This document shows, in pieces, positions 7,966 to 18,200 of a stretch of 64,000 bases of DNA (position 1 is the stretch's first letter; every line of letters starts with the position of its first letter). The translations under genes were made by a program, and so were the position numbers. Origin of the DNA: Armatimonadota bacterium (GTDB taxonomy: Bacteria > Armatimonadota > Fimbriimonadia > Fimbriimonadales > Fimbriimonadaceae); NCBI GenBank assembly GCA_022563855.1, contig JADFMN010000001.1:475386-539385 (forward strand). The letters are read 5' to 3'. Under the pieces are notes generated by a model, which had not been told where the DNA came from, did not search any database, and saw only the letters and a program-made list of their open reading frames with translations.

Positions 7966-8598
7966 CTACGCTTTCTTGTTGCGTCGGCGTCGCAGGAAAG
8001 GCAGAATGCCAAGTCCGAGGATCGCCATCGTTGCCGGCTCTGGGACAGGTGTGTAGTACATCTCGCCGTTCCAAACGCGCGGGTTGAAGACTCCACCGGT
8101 GAACGGCACGTTCGTCGCAGAACCGAGATCCAGCTGAATGTCGGCGTTCGAGAAGGTCTGGTTCCCACCGCCGCCATACCCGCTGCCAGCGGTGCCGTTC
8201 GTGTAACGGTGCTCCGCCGCGGGCCCCATGACTAGCGCCATGCCTGTCGTGGCGTTCGCGGCCAGGATGAACGAGGGTAAAGTGACAGGACTGGGGTTGT
8301 TATTGCCCATGCCCATGCCTGTGCCTGTGGCCATTTGAGTCCACCCAGCTGCCGTATTCTCAAATCCAGCAGCGCTGCCAGGCCTGGTCCACACGGTAAA
8401 TCCGAATGGAGTCAACTGGCTAGTGTTCGTGTCGAACGAAGTCACGATCAGGGCGGTTGCGCCAACCGTAGCGTCCAAGTAGGCGGCGTTGCCAAGGTTG
8501 CCGAAGTTGTTCCAAGCGTACAGCGTCTGTATCGATTGCGCGCTCGCCATCGGCGCGAACGCAGCCAAAAGTAAAATTGCTCCAAAAAGCCTCTTCAT
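7966..8598 (-). CDS. PEP-CTERM sorting-domain protein
   Basis: 210 residues from the ATG at 8598. This start is chosen because it opens a clean signal peptide (MKRLFGAILLLAAFAPMASA, cut near 20) and has GGAGAGG about 10 bases upstream; an ATG 50 codons earlier precedes no such features. The mature protein is Gly/Asn/Thr-rich and low in charge. It ends in a classic PEP-CTERM tail: VPEP, a hydrophobic helix (ATMAILGLGILPFL), then RRRRNKKA. Such tails direct exosortase-dependent surface sorting. No exosortase gene is in this window. A hairpin terminator follows. Function beyond surface or exopolysaccharide association is unknown. Confidence 0.9.
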   Translation of the reverse strand: MKRLFGAILLLAAFAPMASAQSIQTLYAWNNFGNLGNAAYLDATVGATALIVTSFDTNTSQLTPFGFTVWTRPGSAAGFENTAAGWTQMATGTGMGMGNNNPSPVTLPSFILAANATTGMALVMGPAAEHRYTNGTAGSGYGGGGNQTFSNADIQLDLGSATNVPFTGGVFNPRVWNGEMYYTPVPEPATMAILGLGILPFLRRRRNKKA

Positions 8599-8825
8599 GT
8601 ATAAAACACCTCTCCGGCCAACACGGTACCACGAACGATTCGAGCATTTCAGATTACGAGGCGTGAACTGGCGAATACTGGTGTTTTTACCTGTGGTCCG
8701 TTCGAGTCGGTTTTGAACCTGGAGACGGCCCAGCCCAAGCGTGATCACGCGAGTCTAATCGACCGCTCCTGCATCAGCCTCCCTTTTCAGATCAGCTGCA
8801 CCACACCGAGCGCATCGCTCCCGTT

Positions 8826-9518
8826 TCAAGCCAGATCGAACATAATCAATTCGGCGTCGAACTCCGCCGTGAACTGAAGCCCGCTCTCCTCCTCGACCTG
8901 CACCGCGTCGCCGGCGCGCAGCTCGTTTCCGTGCAGGCGGATCATGCCCTTGGCGACGTAAAGGAACCCCGCTCGCGAAGGGTCAAACTCGACGCTTCGC
9001 GACTGGCCAGTGCGGACGATCGTGGTCGCAATGATCGCGTCTTGGCTAATCGTGACCAGTCCTCCTTCAGGCGCTGCCAGCACGACCCACTCTTCCGACG
9101 CCTTGGCTAAATCGAACGGCTCTTGCTGATAAGAGGGATCGCCGCCGGAGTGATCGGGAAGTATCCAAATCTGCAGGAAGTGAAGCGGCTTGGTGTCGCT
9201 GTCGTTCCACTCGCTGTGCTGAATACCGCTCCCCGCAGACATCCGAAGAACTTCGCCGTGACGAATCACCGAGCCGTTTCCGAGGCTGTCCTTGTGCGCC
9301 ATCTCGCCGCTGAGCACATAGGAAACGATCTCCATATCGCGGTGCCCGTGCATGCCGAACCCCTTTCCAGGCTGTACCGTGTCGTCGTTCAAAACCCGAA
9401 GGGTGCGGAACCCGACTCGCTCCGGATCGAAGTACTGGCCGAACGAGAAACTGTGGTAGCTATCCAGCCAATCGAACTCAGTCTTGCCCCGGTCATCGCC
9501 GTTGAGGATCGTAATCAT
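8826..9518 (-). CDS. Pirin-family bicupin protein
   Basis: 230 residues from ATG 9518 (MITILNGDDRGKTEFDWLDSYHSF), which matches the usual pirin N-terminus better than an ATG ten codons upstream. Two cupin halves are visible. The first holds the metal-ligand set H57, H59, H101 and E103 (GFGMHGHRDME and GIQHSEW). Some pirins have quercetin 2,3-dioxygenase activity and others are redox-sensing. Which applies here is unknown. It is a single gene, divergent from accB. Confidence 0.9.
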   Translation of the reverse strand: MITILNGDDRGKTEFDWLDSYHSFSFGQYFDPERVGFRTLRVLNDDTVQPGKGFGMHGHRDMEIVSYVLSGEMAHKDSLGNGSVIRHGEVLRMSAGSGIQHSEWNDSDTKPLHFLQIWILPDHSGGDPSYQQEPFDLAKASEEWVVLAAPEGGLVTISQDAIIATTIVRTGQSRSVEFDPSRAGFLYVAKGMIRLHGNELRAGDAVQVEEESGLQFTAEFDAELIMFDLA

Positions 9519-9567
9519 GTCTAGCCGCCCACTAGCATAACCCGTCAACAGCTAGCAAAGCGTCATA

Positions 9568-9999
9568 ATGGGGGCCGTGGGCGACCTCAAAGCGCGCATC
9601 GACGAACTCGCCGAGATGATGGACGAGCACGGGCTCGAGCAGGCCGAGATCAAGGGCGATGGCTGGGCAGTGGAATTCGACCGCCGCGGGCCGACCGGCG
9701 AATCCACGAACCAGGTCGCCGCGGCGCCGCTTCCGGCCAAAAAGGTGCAACCCGAGCCCCCGACCGGGACGCCGGTGACGTCTCCCATGATCGGAATCTT
9801 CTATACGGCCCCGAATCCGGGCGCGGAGGATTACGTAGCGGTGGGGGACGACGTGACCGCCGGCCAAGTCGTCGGCCTGATCGAGGCGATGAAGGTGTAC
9901 AACGAGATCACCGCCCCGGTGGCAGGCAGGGTCTCATCCTTCGCCGCCGAAAGCGGCCAACTCGTGCAGCCAGGAGACGCCCTGATCTACATTGGCTGA
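9568..9999 (+). CDS. accB: Biotin carboxyl carrier protein of acetyl-CoA carboxylase
   Basis: 143 residues. The N-terminal helical segment (DLKARIDELAEMMDEHGLEQAEIK) is typical of AccB. A Pro/Ala linker and a biotinyl domain follow, with EAMKV at 106-110; K109 would carry biotin. The canonical motif is EAMKM, so the Met to Val change is mild. It carries CO2 between biotin carboxylase and carboxyltransferase at the start of fatty acid synthesis. An accC gene usually follows but here the next gene is hom, whose TTG start overlaps the accB end by 8 bp, suggesting co-translation. A GTG at 9577 is an alternative start. Confidence 0.92.
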   Translation: MGAVGDLKARIDELAEMMDEHGLEQAEIKGDGWAVEFDRRGPTGESTNQVAAAPLPAKKVQPEPPTGTPVTSPMIGIFYTAPNPGAEDYVAVGDDVTAGQVVGLIEAMKVYNEITAPVAGRVSSFAAESGQLVQPGDALIYIG

Positions 10000-11278
10000 T
10001 CAACCTCCCGTCCGCGTAGGTCTGCTCGGCTTTGGCACGGTCGGCGCTGGCACATACCAGATGCTCGCCGACAACGACGACGAGATTCAGCGAAAAATCG
10101 GCCGATCCATCGTCGTGCAGAGAATCGGCGTGCGAGATCTCGGCAAGAAGCGGGATCTTCCATCTGATCGGTTTAGTGAAGATCTTGTTGGCATTGTTTC
10201 TGATCCTTCTGTCGACGTCGTCCTGGAGCTGATCGGCGGAGAATCGCCAGCCGCAGAGTTGGTCGAGAAGGCGCTCGAATCTGGCAAGCACGTGGTGACG
10301 GCGAACAAGGAGCTGATCGCAAAGCACGGGTCGCGGCTTATAACTTTAGCGCACTCTCGCGGACTCGATCTGCACTTCGAGGCGGCGGTCGGCGGCGGAA
10401 TCCCGATCGTCCAGCCGCTGAAGCACCAACTCGCCGGCAACGACATCGAAAAGATGATGGGCGTGCTGAACGGAACGTCGAACTTCGTGCTGACGAAGAT
10501 GCACCGCGACGGCATGGCCTTTGACGAAGCTCTTGAAGAAGCACAAGAGAAAGGGTACGCGGAAGCCGACCCGTCCGGCGACGTCGACGGCCTCGACACG
10601 AAATACAAGATCGCGATCCTGGCGGCGATCGCGTTCGGCAAGCAGGCGCCGCTGGACGCAATCCATTGCGAAGGGATCAGGTCGGTCGGCGCACTCGACA
10701 TGCACTACGCCGATGTGCTCGGCTACCGAATCAAACTGCTCGGCATTTGTGAGGAGACCAGGGCGGGCAAGATCATAATCCGCGTTCACCCGACTCTCGT
10801 GCCTAATGATCACCCGCTTGCGAACGTGGAAGACGTCTACAACGCGCTGTGGGTGCACGGCGACTTTGCGGGCGACGTGATGTTCAGCGGCAAAGGCGCG
10901 GGATCTTTTCCGACGGCGTCGGCGGTCGTCGGCGATCTGATCGACTGCGCCAGGAACATGACGGCTGCAGGCTCGGGCTCGGCGATCCCGTACGGAATCG
11001 GCATGAACTGCGCGCCGATCTCTGAGCTTGAGACGCGATACTACATCCGCATGGTCGTGGTGGACAAGCCGAACACGCTGGGCGCGATCTCTACTCTGTT
11101 CGGCGAGGCCGCGGTCGGTCTTGCAGCCATGGAGATGCGCACGTTGGAGAACGACCAGGGCGAGATCGTCTTCTTAACGCATCGGTGCCTGGAGTCGGAC
11201 TTCGTGCGCGCGCTCGCGGATGTGCGAAAGCTGCCGGTCGTGCACTCCGTCGAGAGCTGGTTCCGCGTCGAGGAGTGA
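9992..11278 (+). CDS. hom: Homoserine dehydrogenase
   Basis: 428 residues. Reduces aspartate semialdehyde to homoserine on the threonine/methionine path. Domains: an N-terminal NAD(P)-binding fold (GLLGFGTVGAGTY, 10-22), VVTANKELIAKHG near 107-119, the catalytic domain with GVLNGTSNFVLTKM and DVDGLDTKYKIAILAA (the homoserine dehydrogenase signature), GKGAGSFPTASAV, and a C-terminal ACT domain (about 350-428) expected to bind an amino-acid effector. The start is TTG at 9992 overlapping accB. No ATG lies nearby that would preserve the GxGxxG strand. No aspartokinase or thrBC is adjacent. Confidence 0.95.
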   Translation: MADQPPVRVGLLGFGTVGAGTYQMLADNDDEIQRKIGRSIVVQRIGVRDLGKKRDLPSDRFSEDLVGIVSDPSVDVVLELIGGESPAAELVEKALESGKHVVTANKELIAKHGSRLITLAHSRGLDLHFEAAVGGGIPIVQPLKHQLAGNDIEKMMGVLNGTSNFVLTKMHRDGMAFDEALEEAQEKGYAEADPSGDVDGLDTKYKIAILAAIAFGKQAPLDAIHCEGIRSVGALDMHYADVLGYRIKLLGICEETRAGKIIIRVHPTLVPNDHPLANVEDVYNALWVHGDFAGDVMFSGKGAGSFPTASAVVGDLIDCARNMTAAGSGSAIPYGIGMNCAPISELETRYYIRMVVVDKPNTLGAISTLFGEAAVGLAAMEMRTLENDQGEIVFLTHRCLESDFVRALADVRKLPVVHSVESWFRVEE

Positions 11279-11283
11279 CACGG

Positions 11284-11306
11284 CACGGGCTGGAAGCCCG
11301 TGCTAC
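11284..11306 (-). repeat. REP family R2, single hairpin with GTAG
   Basis: CACGGGCTGGAAGCCCGTG at 11284-11302 is the exact reverse complement of the hairpin at 6489-6507. It is followed by CTAC (11303-11306), i.e. GTAG on the minus strand. It starts 5 bp after the hom stop and 20 bp before the next gene, so it may also act as a transcript-end hairpin. Confidence 0.8.
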
Positions 11307-11321
11307 GGATAGACTATCGAT

Positions 11322-12173
11322 ATGACCATCAAAGTCGCGTGTGTGCAGACCGACGTCGTGTTCAACGATCCGCAGACGAACGCGACTGCCGCCATCGCGC
11401 ATCTGACGCAACTCAAAGACCAAGGCATCGATCTGGCCGTGTTCCCGGAGGCGTACTTGACCGGCTACGTCGTCGGAAGCGGCGAAGAGGCGATGAAGAT
11501 CGCGCTGCATCTGGAGAACGACAAGCTGCTCCGAATCATAAAGGCGAACGAACCGGTCGCGGAGATCCAAAAAGCGTGTCAAGAGCTGAAGATGCACGCG
11601 GTGGTCGGGCTCATCGCGACCGACGGGACCGACGTTTTCAACGCCGCTGTGCTGTTCGAGCCGGACGGCACGATGAGGCGGTACTACAAGACCCACCTCC
11701 CGTTTCTCGGCGTTGATCGGTTCGTCGTCCCCGGGTGGGACCTGCCGGTGTTTGAGACGGAGATCGGCAACATCGGCATCGGCATCTGCTACGACCTTCG
11801 TGTACCCGAGGCGCTGCGAGTCCTCGCGTTGGAGGGCGCAGACCTCATCGTTCTTCCGACCAACTGGCCGGTCGGCGCGGAGACCAGCGCGGATCACACA
11901 GTGATCACGCGAGCTGCCGAGAACCGCGTCTACCTCGCCGCCTCAAACCGCGTCGGCACAGAGAACGGCACGACGTTCATAGGCCGCAGCGGCATCTACG
12001 ACGTGGTCGGCGGAACGATGGCGAAGGCGGGAGACGGCGAGGAGGTCATCACCGCCGAGCTCGACCTCGATCAAGCCCGAGAGAAACGCACGATCAACAT
12101 CCCTGGTGAGTACGAGCTGGACGTCTTCGGGTCGCGCCGCCCGACGCTGTACGACCGGATCACCAAGACGTAG
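11322..12173 (+). CDS. Carbon-nitrogen hydrolase (nitrilase superfamily)
   Basis: 283 residues with the full nitrilase-superfamily catalytic triad: E43 in FPEAYLTGY, K123 in YYKTHLPF and C156 in GICYDLRVPEALR. The family cleaves amides, carbamoyl groups or nitriles. The pattern DGTMRRYYKTHLP and the Cys context resemble amidase or carbamoylase branches rather than true nitrilases. The substrate cannot be assigned from sequence. The gene is 16 bp upstream of a small membrane-protein gene, so the three plus-strand genes to 13599 may be one transcript. Confidence 0.9.
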   Translation: MTIKVACVQTDVVFNDPQTNATAAIAHLTQLKDQGIDLAVFPEAYLTGYVVGSGEEAMKIALHLENDKLLRIIKANEPVAEIQKACQELKMHAVVGLIATDGTDVFNAAVLFEPDGTMRRYYKTHLPFLGVDRFVVPGWDLPVFETEIGNIGIGICYDLRVPEALRVLALEGADLIVLPTNWPVGAETSADHTVITRAAENRVYLAASNRVGTENGTTFIGRSGIYDVVGGTMAKAGDGEEVITAELDLDQAREKRTINIPGEYELDVFGSRRPTLYDRITKT

Positions 12174-12189
12174 CGGATACAATGGCCGC

Positions 12190-12621
12190 ATGGAAGTACC
12201 AGGCCGTCAAAGCCGGAAGTCTGCTACTAATACTCTGCCAATCCTCTGCATTGCGTTCATCGTCATTATCGTTATCTTGACGGTCGTCTTTCAGCAGAAA
12301 CGGGAGTTCCGTAGCGATGTGCAAGATTTTGAAATCCTGACGGTCGTCGGATTCACCGGCCTTCTAGCAGGGCTCGGGTTCGCACAGTCCAAGCTCAGGC
12401 CGAGGAGTGACAGCAACTGGATCGAGGACGTTTCGCCGGCCAAATTCCAGCAAGACATGATTATTTCACTTGCACTTATCGAACTCTGCGCGCTCTTGGG
12501 GATATTCGTCGTGCAAAACCAGACTATGTCCACGGTGATGCCTGTCGCTGCAATCGTCGCCATGTCGCTCTTCGTCCTACCGCTTGTGCTCCAGTACACG
12601 AAGGTAGTGAAAGGTCACTGA
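12190..12621 (+). CDS. Small four-helix membrane protein, unknown
   Basis: 143 residues from ATG 12190, preferred over an ATG 28 codons earlier that lies inside the upstream gene. Four hydrophobic segments are visible at about 17-36, 50-66, 92-110 and 117-138, with short polar links. No motif is recognised. It is three bases upstream of the TPR lipoprotein gene, so the two are likely co-transcribed and perhaps act together at the cell envelope. Confidence 0.75.
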   Translation: MEVPGRQSRKSATNTLPILCIAFIVIIVILTVVFQQKREFRSDVQDFEILTVVGFTGLLAGLGFAQSKLRPRSDSNWIEDVSPAKFQQDMIISLALIELCALLGIFVVQNQTMSTVMPVAAIVAMSLFVLPLVLQYTKVVKGH

Positions 12622-12624
12622 CCG

Positions 12625-13599
12625 ATGAGGAAAACTGTAGCGATATTCGCGGCGATCGCCCTCCTCGGATGCAACAATGAAACGGAGGAGCGATCGGCAA
12701 CGAACGAAAGGACAATGGAAACTTTGCTCGCTATCGACGACTTTTGGGACTTCAGCGACCCTGCGGGGACGGAGATCAAGTTCCGCGAGGCGCTCGACCA
12801 TGCGCCCGAGGACGCCGAGGACTACCGCGCAGAGCTGATTACACAGATTGCGCGCACCTTCGGCCTGCGCGGGAAGTTCGAGGAGGCGCACGAGCTGCTC
12901 GACCAAGTCGCCGAGATGCTGCCTCGAACCGGCGACTACGTCGAGACGCGCTACCTCCTCGAGCGCGGGCGTGCCTTCAACTCCGCTGGCGAGAAGCAGA
13001 AGGCGAAGGAGCTGTTCCTGCAGGCGGTCGATACCAGCAGACGAGCAAAAGACGACTATCTGACAGTCGATGTGATGCATATGCTCGCGATAGTCGAAGA
13101 TCCAGAGAGCGCGCTCGAATGGAACCTGCAAGCGATTCAGATCCTGGAAGAAACGAAACAAGAGAAGGCTAAGAGCTGGATCGGGCCGCTCAGCAACAAC
13201 GTTGCCTGGACGTACCACGACATAGGCGAGTACGAGACCGCGCTCAGCTACTTTGAAAAGGGCCGCGACTACCGCGCTATCGAGGCCAAGGAGCCCGGTT
13301 ACCGGATTGCGAAATGGGCCGTCGCGCGATGCAAGCGATCGCTCGGTCGCCTCGATGAAGCTCTAGCCGAGCAGTTGGCGAGCGCGGCCGAGTACTACCC
13401 GGAGTTCGATGCCCAAAGCGAGGCGGCCGATATCGACGGGTACATCGCCGAGGAGATCGCGGAGTGCCTGCTCGCCCTGGAAAAAAATGACGAAGCCAAG
13501 CTGTATTTCTCAGCAGCGTACAAAACGCTGAGCAAAGACGACTGGCTGGTCGAGAACGAGCCCGACAGAATCGCGCGGCTAAAGGACCTCGGTTCGTAG
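12625..13599 (+). CDS. TPR lipoprotein
   Basis: 324 residues. The N-terminus MRKTVAIFAAIALLGC has a good lipobox (ALLGC, lipidation at C16). The rest is a TPR-type alpha-solenoid: clear A/L/G-patterned helices from about 45 to 315, for example FGLRGKFEEAHELLDQVAEML, AFNSAGEKQKAKELFLQAVD and AWTYHDIGEYETALSYFEKG. It probably serves as a protein-binding scaffold on the periplasmic side of a membrane. Its 3' end overlaps the convergent metallopeptidase gene by 21 bp. Confidence 0.85.
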   Translation: MRKTVAIFAAIALLGCNNETEERSATNERTMETLLAIDDFWDFSDPAGTEIKFREALDHAPEDAEDYRAELITQIARTFGLRGKFEEAHELLDQVAEMLPRTGDYVETRYLLERGRAFNSAGEKQKAKELFLQAVDTSRRAKDDYLTVDVMHMLAIVEDPESALEWNLQAIQILEETKQEKAKSWIGPLSNNVAWTYHDIGEYETALSYFEKGRDYRAIEAKEPGYRIAKWAVARCKRSLGRLDEALAEQLASAAEYYPEFDAQSEAADIDGYIAEEIAECLLALEKNDEAKLYFSAAYKTLSKDDWLVENEPDRIARLKDLGS

Positions 13600-14517
13600 C
13601 CACTCAAGCGAACCCTCGAACAGCTCTGCGATCCCGAAGCCGTACACCTCTTTCAGCGCCTCGTCCGTCGGCTCCGCGCCTCTGATCCGCATCATGAGGT
13701 CCACGAGCAACGGGTTGTTCGTGTAGCCGCGCATCAGATCTCCGAGCCCCTGGTCGCCCTTGAGAGACGACAAGTAAAACCCGATGGCGGCGGACTGCTG
13801 ATACGCGAGCCACACGGAGCTTCTCTCTCGCTCGTCCTCGCGGTTCATCAGATACGCAGCGCCTAGATCGTGAGGAGGCAACCACGGGGCGGCGCCGCTT
13901 GCAAGCGCGCGCCAAGCACGACGGTCCACGCCGCCGCCGGCTACCATCGCGACCGCTTCATCGAGCCACAGAGGACACTGCCCGTTCGAGAGGTTCAGCG
14001 TGATCACGTGCGCGTACTCGTGCAAGATAACGTGCTCGAGGTCAGCAGAATCTCGCAAGCTCGACGCCGGGATGCAGATCTTGTCGTACGGAAATTTGTC
14101 CATGCAGTAACCGTGTCGCCCCGGCATCCAAGGCACGTTCGTCTCGTCGGTAAGCACCGAGATGAGGGTCTTCGGCCCGTGCTCAAACTCGATGCGCTTT
14201 GCGGCGTGATCGCACGAACTGATCAGCGAGCGTTCAAGGCTGCTCCACGCCATCGGCAGCGTCGATTCCACGGCTTCTACGTCGAGCCAGTCCGTAGCAG
14301 CGCGGGTTGTGCTTTGGCTGCGGGTGACGTACTCGCCTTCGATCATTCTGAAACCGACGAGCCCGCTGGCGACCGACCCGGCGCCCAACGTCTTGGCCGC
14401 CTGGTACGCCTGCTCAACCCTGTCCCAGTAGTAGTGGTCGAAAATGACTCGCCAGTGCGCGTTTTCGCCTGCCGCGCCGTACTTTGCCGCCAGCCCGGCC
14501 CAAGGTCGTTTCCGCAT
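13579..14517 (-). CDS. HExxH (gluzincin-type) metallopeptidase-like protein
   Basis: 312 residues. Zinc motif HEYAH at 166-170, followed 17 residues later by WLDEAVA (184-190) with E187 as third ligand, the arrangement of the peptidase MA / gluzincin clan. A basic patch and hydrophobic stretch at the N-terminus do not make a clear signal peptide. Its ATG (14517-14515) directly abuts the stop of the upstream secreted-protein gene, implying translational coupling. Substrate unknown. The 3' end overlaps the TPR lipoprotein gene on the other strand. Confidence 0.8.
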   Translation of the reverse strand: MRKRPWAGLAAKYGAAGENAHWRVIFDHYYWDRVEQAYQAAKTLGAGSVASGLVGFRMIEGEYVTRSQSTTRAATDWLDVEAVESTLPMAWSSLERSLISSCDHAAKRIEFEHGPKTLISVLTDETNVPWMPGRHGYCMDKFPYDKICIPASSLRDSADLEHVILHEYAHVITLNLSNGQCPLWLDEAVAMVAGGGVDRRAWRALASGAAPWLPPHDLGAAYLMNREDERERSSVWLAYQQSAAIGFYLSSLKGDQGLGDLMRGYTNNPLLVDLMMRIRGAEPTDEALKEVYGFGIAELFEGSLEWLRTEVL

Positions 14518-15237
14518 CTACTCCGAGCCTGTTTTCGGCTTGAAAACCTTGCCTTTCAGCTTCTTGTAACTCTCGATCTGCCCTTTCGTCATCACGGCTT
14601 CCACTGCTTTGTCGAACTCGGTTGCCAGAGCGATCAACTTCGGAAGAATCTCCTTTTGCTTCGCCGTTCGCTCCGTCACGAACTGCTCTTGGAGCTTGCG
14701 CGCCTCCTCTTCGTTGGCTGGCTTCATTCTCTTGTACTTTTCGTCGATCGGGCCGAAGGCGTCTCCTTTGATTTTTTGTGCTTGCGCGTTGTGCTCGACG
14801 TACTTTGCTCGAATCAGGTCGGTTTGCGCCTTCGACATGCCGATCTTAGTGCCGACCACCGGATCCAAGAGTGCCAGCGCCCCAGCTTGCTGGAGCGATA
14901 TTTCTCGAAGCCTGATGATCTGCGCCGAATTTAGCTCGCCTACCACCCTCTTCTTCAGCTCGGAACGCAACCTACCAACACGGATTGTCGCATCGGCAAT
15001 CGTAATCTTATTGCTGCTAACTAAACGGTCTATCTCCATGCCTTGCGCGTTGTTCCGATCCGCATGGACGTTCATCTTGGCGCGCTGCGTCTCAGTAATA
15101 CCGAGCTCCTTCTGAACGGATTTCGCTTGCAGCAGGGTGACGTTGCAGGCGTGCTTGTCGAATGCATCCGCAGCCAAGGCCGAACCGCCCAGCGAACAGA
15201 TAACAGCCAACATCAGAGTCGGTCGGAGCAAGTCCAT
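14518..15237 (-). CDS. Secreted helical protein, unknown
   Basis: 239 residues with a signal peptide (MDLLRPTLMLAVICSLGGSALA). The mature part is charged and helical, with coiled-coil-like stretches (QRAKMNVHADRNNAQGMEI, then EEEARKLQEQFVTERTAKQKE). The pattern of ITETQRAKM, LNSAQIIRLREISLQQ and MSKAQTDLIRAKY resembles periplasmic helical-hairpin proteins that count on LTxxQ-type motifs (Spy/CpxP-like). That relation is only suggestive. GAAGGA lies upstream of the ATG. It lies 41 bp downstream of dnaE and abuts the metallopeptidase gene, so all three may share a transcript. Confidence 0.75.
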   Translation of the reverse strand: MDLLRPTLMLAVICSLGGSALAADAFDKHACNVTLLQAKSVQKELGITETQRAKMNVHADRNNAQGMEIDRLVSSNKITIADATIRVGRLRSELKKRVVGELNSAQIIRLREISLQQAGALALLDPVVGTKIGMSKAQTDLIRAKYVEHNAQAQKIKGDAFGPIDEKYKRMKPANEEEARKLQEQFVTERTAKQKEILPKLIALATEFDKAVEAVMTKGQIESYKKLKGKVFKPKTGSE

Positions 15238-15278
15238 AGATATCCTTCTCAGTATGCACGTCTCGCGCGCCTATGAGT

Positions 15279-18200
15279 TTAACGAACCGCCCCGCCGACC
15301 AGTTCCGCCGAGTCGGACCTTCCTCCGTCAAAAAAACCGTTGTCGACGACCTCAATGGTGCACTCGGCGATGGCCCGGCGCACTGCGGATATGAACTCCT
15401 TCGTCGGATCGACGCGGTGCAGCAAGACCAACGGAGTGGGGTCGCGCTGCCCGAACAGCAACACGACTTCGTGATTGCCGGAAGTGCTCGCAACGATCTG
15501 TTTGAGCGACTCCAGCTCCTCGCGAGTCGCACCGAGCACGCGCACGAAAACGGTTCCGGCGACGCTCGGGTCCGGCGTCAAGTCTTCGCAGCCAGCGTCC
15601 AACGGCTCGATGCTCTCGACGCGGACCTCGATCGACACCTCGCCCGTGCCCATGCGCTGACGGTGCTGAACAACGCCTTTGACAGCGACGACGCGATCCT
15701 TCTCGACATCTTGGTCGTACTTCGCAAGCGTTTGCGCGAACACGACGCAGCCCGCCTGGCCGCCCAAATCCTCGATCACGATGTTCGCCATCTTGTCGCC
15801 TTTCTTCGTGACGAATCTTCGGACGCTCGCGATCACTCCGGCGAGTTCAACGCGCTGGCCGTCGGCAACCTCTTCGACGTCGCTGCAGCGGTGCGTGCCC
15901 CTGGCAGCCAGCACCCTCTCATACCCCCGCAGCGGGTGGTCGGAAACGTACACGCCGAGAACCTCCTTTTCCCAGGCGAGCATGTCGCGTCGATCGGGCT
16001 TCTGCTCGTCCGGAAGCGCCGGGTATCCGCTGGCTGAGCCCGAGTCGTCATCCCCGAACAGCGAGTCCTGCCCAATCCGATGTTCGCGGATGGACCGGTC
16101 GGCGAAGACGAGCGCTGCTTCCGCGTTCGCGAGCAAAACGTTGCGGTTCGGCTCGATCTCATCCATCGTCCCCGCCTTGATGAGCGAATCGAGCGCCAAG
16201 CGGTTCAGTCCGTGTTCGCGCACGCGTTCGCAAAAGTCGAACAGGTGGTGATACGGCTCATCTTCTCGCTGCGCGATGATCGCCTCGACCAAGCCGTCTC
16301 CAACGTTCTTGATCGCGCCAAGGCCGAACCTGATCGCCCGCTTGGCATCGACGCCTTCGACCGTGAAGTCTGCGCTAGAACGGTTGACGGACGGCGGCTG
16401 CACCGGAATCTTCTGCCGTCGGCACTCTTCGATGAACTTGGTGACCCGATCCTCCTTCGTCCTGTAAACCGCGAGAAGGGCGGCCATGTATTCGTAGGGG
16501 TAGTTGGCCTTTAAGTACGCGGTCTGATAGGCGATGATCGCGTAGCAGACCGCGTGCGCCTTGTTGAACGCGTATCCGGCGAAAGGCTCGAGCAAAACCC
16601 AGACGCGCTCGGCCACTTTCTCGTCGACTCCGTTCGCGGCGCACCCCTCCAGGTACTCGCCCTTCATCTGACTCATAATGGCCCGCTTCTTCTTGCCCAT
16701 CGCCCGGCGGAGTACGTCTGCCTTTCCGAGGCTGAAACCCGCGAGCGCCTGGACGAGCAGCATCACCTGATCTTGGTAGACGATCACGCCGTACGTCTCC
16801 TCCAGAATCGGTTTCATCCTGTCGTCGAGAAACTCGGGGGTCCTGCGCCCAAACTTGTTGTCGATAAAGCGCGGAATGTGCTCGACCGGGCCAGGCCGGT
16901 ACAGCGCGACCATCGCCGCAAGCTCGCGCACGTTCTGCGGTTTGAGGCTCATGATGTACCGCCGCATGCCGCTCGATTCCAGTTGGAACACGCCGACCGT
17001 CTCGCCACGCTCCAGCAGCGCATACGTCTTCTCGTCGTCGAGCGGTATGGCCGGAACGCCGCCTGACAAGATCGGATGTTTCTCCTTTTCTGCTTCTGAG
17101 GCCGCGGCAAAAGATTTGCGGATGTTCTTTTCAGCGCGTGCCAAGACCGTGAGGTTCGACAGGCCTAGGAAGTCCATCTTGAGCAGGCCGATCTGCTCGA
17201 GCACGCCCATTTTGTACGCCGTGATCGGCATGCCGTCGCCCGAGCGGTAGAGCGGGATGTGGTCGCTCAGAGGGTCGGCCGAGATGACGACGCCAGCCGC
17301 GTGAACGCCGCAGTGCCGGGACAGCCCTTCGACGTTCTTGGCGGTATCGACGAGCTTCCGCATCGTCCGATCCCTTTCGTAAATATCCCGAAACTCCGAC
17401 ACGTCTCTCAAGGCCCTGTCGATGCTCCAGCCTGGTCCCGTCGGAATCTTCTTGCAGATTCGATCTACATCCTGCGGCACAATCCCCATGACCCTGCCTG
17501 CATCGCGGATTGCGGCCTTGGGGCCGAGCGTCCCGAACGTCACGATCTGGGCCACACGGTCTCGGCCGTACTTCTCCGTCACCCAGGCGATGATCTCGTC
17601 GCGCCGCTCGTCCTCGAAGTCGAGGTCGATGTCCGGCATCGAGAGCCGCTCGGGGTTCAAGAACCGCTCGAACGTCACGTTGTACTCGATCGGGTCGATG
17701 TCGGTGATCCCGATCGAGAACGACACGAGCGATCCGGCGACCGAGCCCCTGGCCCCGGTCATGATTCCCTGGCTGCGGCTGAAGTTCGTGAACTCGCGCA
17801 CCAGCAGGAAGTACGACTCGAAACCGGTCTGGCGGATGACGTCAAGCTCGTACTTCAACCGCTCCCAGTGTTCGTCGGTCGCGCCCTCCAGGCGATCGGT
17901 CAGCCCTTTCTCCGCCAGCGTTCGAAGGTAGCTTCCGCAATCTTCGCCCTCGGGCAAGTCCGGCTGCGGCATGTGCGTCGTCCCCGTTTCGATCTCCAGG
18001 TCGCACAGCTCTGCGAACTGCGCGGAATTCTCGATCGCCTCCGGCTGGTCCGGAAAAATCCGCGCCATCTCGTCCTGCGATTTAACGTAGAACTCGTTGG
18101 TCTCGAACTTGAGCCGGTCTTTCTGTTCGAGCAGAGAGCCTGTCCCGATGCACAGCAGCACGTCGTGCGACTCGGCGTCGCCTTTGCAAAGGTAGTGTGC